Assembly: GCA_964502145.1 (NCBI GenBank)
Contig: CAZCVI010000079.1
Span: 1 to 32,983 of the forward strand
From: CAZCVI01 sp964502145
GTDB lineage: Bacteria > Acidobacteriota > Aminicenantia > UBA2199
DNA length: 32,983 nucleotides
Direction of reading: 5' to 3'
Below, piece by piece: positions 16,090 through 22,223 of this stretch (positions are counted from its first letter, which is position 1; each line of letters begins with the position of its first letter). A program made the position numbers and the translations under genes. Below the pieces are notes generated by a model. It was not told where the DNA came from and did not search any database. It saw only the letters and a list, made by a program, of their open reading frames with translations.

Positions 16090-16162
16090 GGGACGTTAGC
16101 TCAGTTGGCAGAGCATCGCCCTTTTAAGGCGGGTGTCGCTGGTTCGAGCCCAGCACGTCTCA
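16090..16162 (+). tRNA. tRNA-Lys (anticodon TTT)
   Basis: A 73-nt cloverleaf. The acceptor arms GGGACGT and ACGTCTC pair, the D-arm has TAGCTCAGTTGGCAGAGC, and the anticodon stem TCGCC/GGCGG encloses loop CTTTTAA, giving anticodon TTT. The T-arm has GCTGGTTCGAGCCCAGC. The discriminator is A and CCA is not encoded. Confidence 0.95.
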
Positions 16163-16167
16163 TGTTT

Positions 16168-16239
16168 GGCCCGTTCGTCTATCGGTTAGGACATAGGGTT
16201 TTCAACCCTGTAAGAGGAGTTCGACTCTCCTACGGGCTA
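16168..16239 (+). tRNA. tRNA-Glu (anticodon TTC)
   Basis: A 72-nt cloverleaf 5 nt after tRNA-Lys, so co-transcribed. The acceptor arms are GGCCCGT/ACGGGCT with a G-U first pair. The D-arm starts TCGTCTA as usual for tRNA-Glu, the anticodon stem TAGGG/CCCTG encloses loop TTTTCAA (anticodon TTC), and the T-arm is AGGAGTTCGACTCTCCT. CCA is not encoded. Confidence 0.93.
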
Positions 16240-16275
16240 AACTTATCCCACCCCCTCTTCACTAAACTCATTGAT

Positions 16276-16342
16276 TTGTTAATTGACATTGATAAATCAT
16301 TAATATACTATTAATAAACAATGAATCAGTGTCAATTAACAA
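16276..16342. repeat. AT-rich inverted repeat with embedded promoter-like sequence
   Basis: The 18-bp arms 16276-16293 and 16325-16342 (TTGTTAATTGACAYTGAT) match at 17 of 18 positions, around a 31-nt AT-rich loop. The left arm holds TTGACA (16283-16288), which with TACTAT (16306-16311) forms a TTGACA-N17-TACTAT promoter match pointing toward repeat copy 3 and the GWxTD gene. Confidence 0.6.
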
Positions 16343-16398
16343 TCAATCATCCCGCCCTTATTTCCCATCTTTCACATTACTCCCATTTCAAGAAGCTT

Positions 16399-16582
16399 CC
16401 TGAATCCACCATCAGATTTTTATCTGTCCCACGGATAACCGTGCCAACTGGACTTTCTGGACATACTGGACTTACTGGACAAGCTGGACAAAATTTACAG
16501 GTTTTGTGAAGTCCAGTTAGTCCAGTAAGTCCAGTATGTCCAGATAGTCCAGTTTTTTCTGACACTGGGCGGTGAATCCAGG
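16399..16582. repeat. TGGAC palindromic repeat, copy 3
   Basis: The outer arms are CCTGAATCCACC (16399-16410, followed by ATCAGATT as in copy 1) and GGTGAATCCAGG (16571-16582). The core has five 9-bp units in each arm: 16448-16489 pairs with 16511-16552 at 39 of 42 positions. The unit is CTGGACNNN, where copies 1, 2 and 4 have RTGGACNNN, so the base before TGGAC has changed together in both arms. The 16240-16630 gap holds this repeat, the AT-rich inverted repeat and two promoter-like sites. Confidence 0.85.
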
Positions 16583-16595
16583 GCTTATTCCCTTA

Positions 16596-16624
16596 TTGAC
16601 ATTTACATGGCAATGAGATAAGAT
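16596..16624 (+). promoter_or_regulatory. Sigma70 promoter giving a leaderless GWxTD transcript
   Basis: TTGACA (16596-16601), a 17-nt spacer and TAAGAT (16619-16624). Only 6 nt separate the -10 box from the ATG at 16631, so transcription should start at or next to the start codon. No Shine-Dalgarno sequence is present. Confidence 0.6.
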
Positions 16625-16630
16625 TTTTCC

Positions 16631-18748
16631 ATGAAAAAGAAAATCGTATTACTCGTGTTCCTTTTTTGTGTATTGGTTGCGGTGGGATTTCCCAAAAAGG
16701 ATCAGCCCAAATTATCTCACAAAGAGCAGCAAGCGGCGCTCAAAACCCTCGATCCCCTTTACCGGACATGGTATGATATGATCACCTATATCAGTCTGAA
16801 AGAAGAACGGGATGTTTTTCTGTCTCTGACTACCCAGCGGGACAGAGATATTTTTATTCGCTCATTTTGGCAACAACGGGATCCCACGCCTGGCACCCTG
16901 GAGAACGAATACAAAACCGAAATTGAACAACGGTTTCTTTACGTGGAGAAGTACTTTAAACGTGGTTCCTCCAAACCCGGTTGGATGACAGATATGGGCA
17001 GATTTTATATGATCCTCGGTAAGCCCAATAGCATCGAGCGGTTTGATAGCAAGGCCGGTTTATTTCCCGCCCAGGTGTGGTATTACTTCGGCGACCAAAG
17101 CCTCGGCTTACCCACCTATTTTAGCGTGATGTTTTATAAACCCAACAATACCACCGAATGGCAATTCTACAACCCCAGCGTGGACGGGCCGGCGGCATTG
17201 CTGATAAAAACCGAAGAGGTCAATGATACCGATTTCGAGAGCATTTACGACAAGATCAAAGAACTCGCCCCCGCCTTGGCTATGCCTGCCATGAGCATGA
17301 TCCCCAATGAAATCGCCACTGGTTTCCAACCCTCCTTGCGCAACAATCTTATCCTCGCCAATATCCATGAATTTCCCACCCGCAAGATCAACTTGTCCTA
17401 TGCCACCCACTTTCTCAATTATAAAGGTTATGTCGACCTCGAATCCTCGGCCAATTATGTGGAAAATAGCCGGTTGGTCAGTATTACCCGGTATGATCGT
17501 TTCGACTTCAACTTTGTTACTATTTCTATTAAACCCGCGAGAATATCTGTTGGCTACAGCGAGGCTAAGAACCAGTATTATTTTAGCTATGATTTAAGCA
17601 TCAATTTAAAAAAGGGCGAGGAATTCATTTTCGAGGATAAAAAGCACTACGATTTTTATCTTGACCCCGATAAAGTGGAGGGGTTAAAAGGTTCTGGCCT
17701 TGTCATCCACTACTCTTTTCCCGTCATACCCGGCAAGTATACCCTCACCGTTTTGGCTATGAACACTGTCGGAAAAGAGTTTTCCTATTTTGATAAGGAC
17801 ATTGACGTGCCCGCACCAGCCAGTGCCCCTGTATTAGCTACCCCTGTTGTCGGGTATAAAACCGAGGACCAAGTTGACAGTTTTTTCTTCCCCTATCGGT
17901 TTAACGATCAAAAACTCTTTGTCGACGTCAGTCAGAATTTTAAGTTGCGTGAAACCCCGCTGGTTCTGGTCGGTGTTTATAACCTTGATCAGAACCTATG
18001 GGAAACTGGAAAAGTTCGCTTGAACTTGAAAGGAACAAACGAACGGGCAAATTTTAATAAAACCATTGAAATCCCCTTGAAACTCTACGCCTACAAGCCA
18101 GATATAAATGTGCTTAAGAGACTGGGTGAAGAGGGTTTGAATCCCGATTATTACGAGCTGGAATTAACACTGTTAGATGCTAATGGCAAGATACTGGATA
18201 CCAAGACTGCCAACTTTTCCGTGTCTCCAATCAAGGAGTTCTCCTATGCCATGGAAACCTTCAACAAAACACGCGCGGAAAACCCTTTCATCTTTTACTC
18301 CCAATTAGCCGGGCAGTACGACAAAACCGGGGCGCTACCAGAGGCGGAAAAATATTACGCCAAATGTATTGCGAATAACCTCGCGTATTTTGATGGTTAT
18401 ATTCCCTATTTGAGTGTATTGAACAAGCTTAAAAAATATACCCAGGTGATGGTGGAGGTGGAAAAATTGCAGGGCGATGCCAAGTTCGCTTTTGATTACC
18501 ATCTGATCAAAGCCACCGCCCTTTTTGGCATGAAGGATTATCAGGAAACATTGAACCAGCTCGTGGCTGCCAATAAAATCAACGACAGCGATATCCGCGT
18601 GTTGAATTTGCTGGGGTTTACCTTTTTGAACCTCAAGGACTTTGATGAGGCTTTAAAAGTGTTCAATGCATCGTTAAATCTGGATAACAAGCAACCCTTG
18701 ATTTCAAAAACCATTGCTGAAATCAAACAAAAAAAAGGGCTGAAATAA
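16631..18748 (+). CDS. GWxTD domain-containing exported TPR protein
   Basis: A 705-residue protein with a signal peptide (about residues 1-20, MKKK then a hydrophobic core). The N-terminal third is a GWxTD domain: LSLTTQRDRDIFIRSFWQQR, then the name-giving PGWMTDMGRFYMILGKP (GWMTD at 117-121). The middle (about 240-540) is strand-rich and of unknown role. The C-terminal 160 residues are TPR-like helices (e.g. AGQYDKTGALPEAEKYYAKCI, LLGFTFLNLKDFDEALKVFNASLNLD). GWxTD proteins occur in several environmental phyla and have no established function that I know. It heads the envelope gene block; there is no ribosome site and the promoter implies a leaderless mRNA. Confidence 0.88.
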   Translation: MKKKIVLLVFLFCVLVAVGFPKKDQPKLSHKEQQAALKTLDPLYRTWYDMITYISLKEERDVFLSLTTQRDRDIFIRSFWQQRDPTPGTLENEYKTEIEQRFLYVEKYFKRGSSKPGWMTDMGRFYMILGKPNSIERFDSKAGLFPAQVWYYFGDQSLGLPTYFSVMFYKPNNTTEWQFYNPSVDGPAALLIKTEEVNDTDFESIYDKIKELAPALAMPAMSMIPNEIATGFQPSLRNNLILANIHEFPTRKINLSYATHFLNYKGYVDLESSANYVENSRLVSITRYDRFDFNFVTISIKPARISVGYSEAKNQYYFSYDLSINLKKGEEFIFEDKKHYDFYLDPDKVEGLKGSGLVIHYSFPVIPGKYTLTVLAMNTVGKEFSYFDKDIDVPAPASAPVLATPVVGYKTEDQVDSFFFPYRFNDQKLFVDVSQNFKLRETPLVLVGVYNLDQNLWETGKVRLNLKGTNERANFNKTIEIPLKLYAYKPDINVLKRLGEEGLNPDYYELELTLLDANGKILDTKTANFSVSPIKEFSYAMETFNKTRAENPFIFYSQLAGQYDKTGALPEAEKYYAKCIANNLAYFDGYIPYLSVLNKLKKYTQVMVEVEKLQGDAKFAFDYHLIKATALFGMKDYQETLNQLVAANKINDSDIRVLNLLGFTFLNLKDFDEALKVFNASLNLDNKQPLISKTIAEIKQKKGLK

Positions 18749-18760
18749 CCCTGCCTCTAC

Positions 18761-18897
18761 CGCCAGAATTTTGAAATCGTTGTGGACGTTTTGGACGATG
18801 TGGACGTTGTGGACGACATGGACAAGAAAATAAGTTTTTATTTTAGGTCCACATTGTCCACATTGTCCACATCGTCCATATCGTCCACTTAGTCCAC
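18761..18897. repeat. TGGAC palindromic repeat, copy 4
   Basis: The left flank GCCAGAATTTTGAAATCGTT (18761-18780) matches copy 2. The left array (18781-18822) has about 4.7 units of RTGGACNNN; the right inverted array (18847-18897) has about 5.7 units. The right flank typical of copies 1-3 is not evident, so this copy is shortened or diverged on that side. It lies between the GWxTD gene and the next exported TPR gene. Confidence 0.82.
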
Positions 18898-18993
18898 CGT
18901 GTTTGGAGTAGCGTATCTGTTTTGAGACAGGATGCATGTTATTGATATATATTTATTTTAGCTGAATTAACTGGTTATTAACTGGAGGAACCG

Positions 18994-19947
18994 ATGAAAA
19001 AAAAAGTGTTCGTGTTAATCGTATTACTGGTGTTTGGATGCGGGAGTGCCCTGTGGGCTGGTGGTTTGACCAGTGGGAAAGGTAAAATGAGCGGCATTGT
19101 GACCGATAAAGCCACTGGCGAACCGATTGAAGGTGTCACTGTCAAGTTGTTTTTACCTGAAGTGAATCAGTTCCATACCCCTTCTCCTGTTACCGGGAAG
19201 GATGGACGGTGGAAAGTTGTTTTTATCCGCAAGGGCAACTGGAATCTCGATTTTGAAAAAACAGGGTATGAGATTATAAAGATGGGCTTTTTTGTAGATG
19301 ACACGCCCGGCACCAAAAGTACCACCATCGAAACAAAAATGGGCACATTGGAAGGCCCCGTGGTGGCCGAATCCGTGCTTAAAGAAATTCAAAGTGCCCA
19401 AACGTTGATTGCAGCCAACAAAATCGATGAGGCCCTGCAAACGCTCCTTAAAGTTCTCAAAGAAAACCAAACTACCCCCGGTATTGACCTGGTTTATCTT
19501 TATATTGGCAATTGTTATGCCTCAAAATCCGAATACGAGAAGTCCATCGACTATTATCAAAAAGCGTTGGACAAATTCCCCAAGAATAAAGAGCTCATCC
19601 TCTCTATTGGGAATGCCTATAATAATCTTAAAGATTACCCCAGGGCCATGGATTGGTTTGCGAAATTGTCTATCGACGAGATTAACAATACGGACACCCT
19701 CTACAATATTGGCGTCATTGCCTACAATAATGGGAATTTTGAAGGCGCTGTCACCTACTATCTCAAAGCCACTATCATAAACCCTGAATTTGCCGATGCG
19801 TTCTACCAATTGGGCATGACCTACACCGCGCTTAGTAAAACCGCTGAAGCGATTGACGCATTAAAAAAGTTCATGCACCTCGCCCCCACCTCCCCCAATT
19901 TCGAGACAGCCAAAGCCGTCGTGGAAGCATTTAACGAGGCCAAGTAA
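18994..19947 (+). CDS. Exported protein with carboxypeptidase-regulatory domain and TPRs
   Basis: A 317-residue protein with a signal peptide (about residues 1-22; the Cys in VFGCGSALWA could be a lipobox-like site but the fit is poor). Residues about 30-105 are a carboxypeptidase regulatory-like beta-sandwich (KMSGIVTDKATGEPIEGVTVKLF, then DGRWKVVFIRKGNWNLDFEKTGY). From about 120 it is all TPR: VYLYIGNCYASKSEYEKSIDYYQKALDKFP, LYNIGVIAYNNGNFEGAVTYYLKATIINP and AFYQLGMTYTALSKTAEAIDALKKFMHLAP. GGAGG precedes the ATG. The next gene starts directly after its TAA, so the two are co-translated. It is probably a periplasmic scaffold for the sulfatase-like enzyme encoded next. Confidence 0.85.
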   Translation: MKKKVFVLIVLLVFGCGSALWAGGLTSGKGKMSGIVTDKATGEPIEGVTVKLFLPEVNQFHTPSPVTGKDGRWKVVFIRKGNWNLDFEKTGYEIIKMGFFVDDTPGTKSTTIETKMGTLEGPVVAESVLKEIQSAQTLIAANKIDEALQTLLKVLKENQTTPGIDLVYLYIGNCYASKSEYEKSIDYYQKALDKFPKNKELILSIGNAYNNLKDYPRAMDWFAKLSIDEINNTDTLYNIGVIAYNNGNFEGAVTYYLKATIINPEFADAFYQLGMTYTALSKTAEAIDALKKFMHLAPTSPNFETAKAVVEAFNEAK

Positions 19948-22062
19948 ATGCTTCGCCTGTTGGGGCAATGGCTTATTCTGCTTTTTAGCGCCTCGCTGTG
20001 TCTCTACGGTGCAACCGGAAAAGTAAATCAAAAGGCCTATAATGTCCTCCTTATCACCGTGGATACCCTGCGTTATGACCATTTGAGTATCTATTCTGAC
20101 AAATACCTTAAAACCCCCAATATTGACCGTTTAGCTGCCCAATCCTTTATATTTGAGCGGGCGTTTTCCCACAATCCCGTTACTCTGCCCGCCCATATTA
20201 ATATCCTTACCGGAACTACCCCCTGTTTTCACGGTGTCAGTGACAATAGTGGGTTCCGGCTTGATGAGCGGTTCTTGACCCTGGGCGAACATCTAAAAGC
20301 CCAGGGCTACCGAACCAGCGCCTTTATCGGCGCGTTCCCCCTTGATTCCCGATTCGGCTTGAACCAGGGCTTCGATGTATACGACGACAACTATGGCACT
20401 CACAATGACATGGCATTGTTTTTCGTCGAACGTCCCGCCGAAAAAGTGATTGCCCCCGCTATGCAATGGATCGCCAAGCAATCAGGCAAATGGTTTTCTT
20501 GGATTCATCTTTTTGATGCCCACCAACCTTACCTGCCGCCTGCCCCCTATGACAAATTGTACGGTCACGATCTCTATTCCGGTGAAGTCGCACATGTAGA
20601 TAACAGTCTAAAAGTTCTTTTTGATTTCCTTGCCGCCAAAGGATACCTCGAAAATACCGTGGTGATTATTACCGGTGATCACGGCGAAGCGCTCGGTGAG
20701 AAAGGCGAGGAGACCCACACCTACTTCGCCTATAATAATACCATCCATATCCCCCTGATTATTTACGTTCCCGGTGCCCGTTCCCAACGCGTGCGGGAGA
20801 ACGTCTGTCATGCTGATATTTTCCCTACCCTGTGTGATCTTCTTGCGATCAATACTCCCAACCACATCCAGGGCCAGTCTCTGCTCCCTATTATCGCCGG
20901 GCAAGCCCGTAAAAAAGCGCAAATCTATTTTGAATCACTCACCCCCTATCTCAACCGTGGCTGGGCTCCTTTACGAGGCTTTGTGCGTGGCGATATTAAA
21001 TTTATCGACCTGCCTATTGTCGAGGTGTACAACATTAAAGATGACCCAGACGAAAACCACAATATCACCACCCAAACCAATGTCACCCAATTAAAACGGG
21101 ACCTGGTGAAACTGAAACTGGATTTACAGGGTAAAAACGTGCCCACCCGCAGTCAAAAGATCGACAGCGAGACAGTCAAGAAATTGCAAAGTCTGGGTTA
21201 TCTGTCCCGTGGCACCGTGTCTGCGCCCAAAGTATTCACTGCCGCCGATGATCTCAAAACCCTCCTGCCCATGCAAAACCGGATGTTGGCCGCAGTGGCC
21301 AATGTTCAGCAGGGTAAATCCCGGTTGGCGCTCACGCAACTGCGTGCTATTGCCCAGGAGAGTCCAGGATTTATCCTGGTGTACCGCCACATGGCCACTA
21401 TTTACTCAGATAACGGACAGTACACCGAGGCTGTCGATATCCTCGAAACCGGACTAAAAAAGAACCCCGATAATATCGAACTGATCTCCAAACTGGGTAT
21501 CGCCCTCGTGGAATTGGGAAAACTTGAGAAAGCGTTTGCCTTGCTTGATTTAGCTATTGAAAAAGAGAGTTTTAACCCCGAGAATTATAATTATCTCGGC
21601 GTTGCTTACTATAAAAAAGGTGATTTCAGCGCCGCGTTATCTTATTATCAAAAAGCACTGGAACTGGACAAGAACTATGCTTCCGTTTATAACAACATCG
21701 GTTCCCTTCATCTCGCCACGTTTCTCAAGGGCAAGGATGAATCAGAGTACCAGCTCGCGCTCCAGAATTTTACCCGTGCCCTGGAAATCGATCCCCGCCT
21801 CTTCGCCGCTTATAATGGCCGGGGAGCCGCGTACCGATTCAAAAATAAAATTCCCCAGGCTATCCATGATTGGCAAAAAGCCATTGATATTAACCCCGCT
21901 TTTATAGATGCCTATTTTAATCTCGGAATCGCGTATCTCGGCTTAGGCGATCGACCCTCCGCTTTAAAATATTTACAGTTATGCAAGGATCGCTGCTACA
22001 CAAAACTACCCGCACGCGAACGTTCACGTCTCGAACGTCTGCTCGCAGAAGCTCAAAAATAA
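19948..22062 (+). CDS. Sulfatase-like (AlkP superfamily) protein with C-terminal TPRs
   Basis: A 704-residue exported protein (signal sequence about 1-22). The sulfatase-fold domain spans about 30-400: VDTLRYDH (Asp39 metal ligand), NPVTLPAHINILTG, HLFDAHQPY, ITGDHGEALG (Asp244, His245). At the position of the sulfatase CxPSR motif it reads T79-L-P-A-H, so there is no Cys or Ser for formylglycine. Thr79 may act as nucleophile, as in phosphoglycerol transferases and NPP enzymes. A LQSLGYLS motif follows at about residue 410. Then TPRs run to the end (YNYLGVAYYKKGDFSAALSYYQKALELD and others). It starts immediately after the TAA of the preceding gene, with GAGG in that gene's end as ribosome site. 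Confidence 0.87.
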   Translation: MLRLLGQWLILLFSASLCLYGATGKVNQKAYNVLLITVDTLRYDHLSIYSDKYLKTPNIDRLAAQSFIFERAFSHNPVTLPAHINILTGTTPCFHGVSDNSGFRLDERFLTLGEHLKAQGYRTSAFIGAFPLDSRFGLNQGFDVYDDNYGTHNDMALFFVERPAEKVIAPAMQWIAKQSGKWFSWIHLFDAHQPYLPPAPYDKLYGHDLYSGEVAHVDNSLKVLFDFLAAKGYLENTVVIITGDHGEALGEKGEETHTYFAYNNTIHIPLIIYVPGARSQRVRENVCHADIFPTLCDLLAINTPNHIQGQSLLPIIAGQARKKAQIYFESLTPYLNRGWAPLRGFVRGDIKFIDLPIVEVYNIKDDPDENHNITTQTNVTQLKRDLVKLKLDLQGKNVPTRSQKIDSETVKKLQSLGYLSRGTVSAPKVFTAADDLKTLLPMQNRMLAAVANVQQGKSRLALTQLRAIAQESPGFILVYRHMATIYSDNGQYTEAVDILETGLKKNPDNIELISKLGIALVELGKLEKAFALLDLAIEKESFNPENYNYLGVAYYKKGDFSAALSYYQKALELDKNYASVYNNIGSLHLATFLKGKDESEYQLALQNFTRALEIDPRLFAAYNGRGAAYRFKNKIPQAIHDWQKAIDINPAFIDAYFNLGIAYLGLGDRPSALKYLQLCKDRCYTKLPARERSRLERLLAEAQK

Positions 22063-22082
22063 CCCCTTTTTTTTATTGCAAA

Positions 22083-22104
22083 TATTTGAATTCCTATTCA
22101 AATA
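22083..22104. promoter_or_regulatory. Inverted repeat after the sulfatase-like gene
   Basis: TATTTGAA (22083-22090) and TTCAAATA (22097-22104) are perfect inverted copies with a 6-nt loop. It is AT-rich and preceded by a T-tract, so it is a weak terminator or operator candidate. Confidence 0.3.
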
Positions 22105-22143
22105 ATTGGATAAAATTCCCGGCGAAAGTCTGAAAACAGCCAT

Positions 22144-22158
22144 ATGAATCAGATTCAT
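22144..22158. promoter_or_regulatory. Palindrome upstream of the TonB receptor promoter
   Basis: ATGAATC-A-GATTCAT is a perfect 7+1+7 palindrome that ends 14 nt before the -35 box at 22173. It is an operator candidate. Confidence 0.4.
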
Positions 22159-22172
22159 TTTTGGCAATTAAA

Positions 22173-22202
22173 TTGCAGGCAAATCAATTGTAAGAGTATA
22201 AA
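22173..22202 (+). promoter_or_regulatory. Probable promoter of the TonB-dependent receptor gene
   Basis: TTGCAG (22173-22178), an 18-nt spacer and TATAAA (22197-22202), followed by AAGGAGG and the ATG at 22224. Confidence 0.5.
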
Positions 22203-22223
22203 TCAAAAGTGTAAGGAGGTTAC

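Noticed and set aside
2264..18897. The TGGAC repeats as CRISPR arrays.
   Set aside because: The units are 9 bp without unique spacers, arranged as mirrored arms, and no cas genes are present.
19948..22062. Calling the sulfatase-like proteins true sulfatases.
   Set aside because: The formylglycine-precursor Cys/Ser is replaced by Thr in all three.
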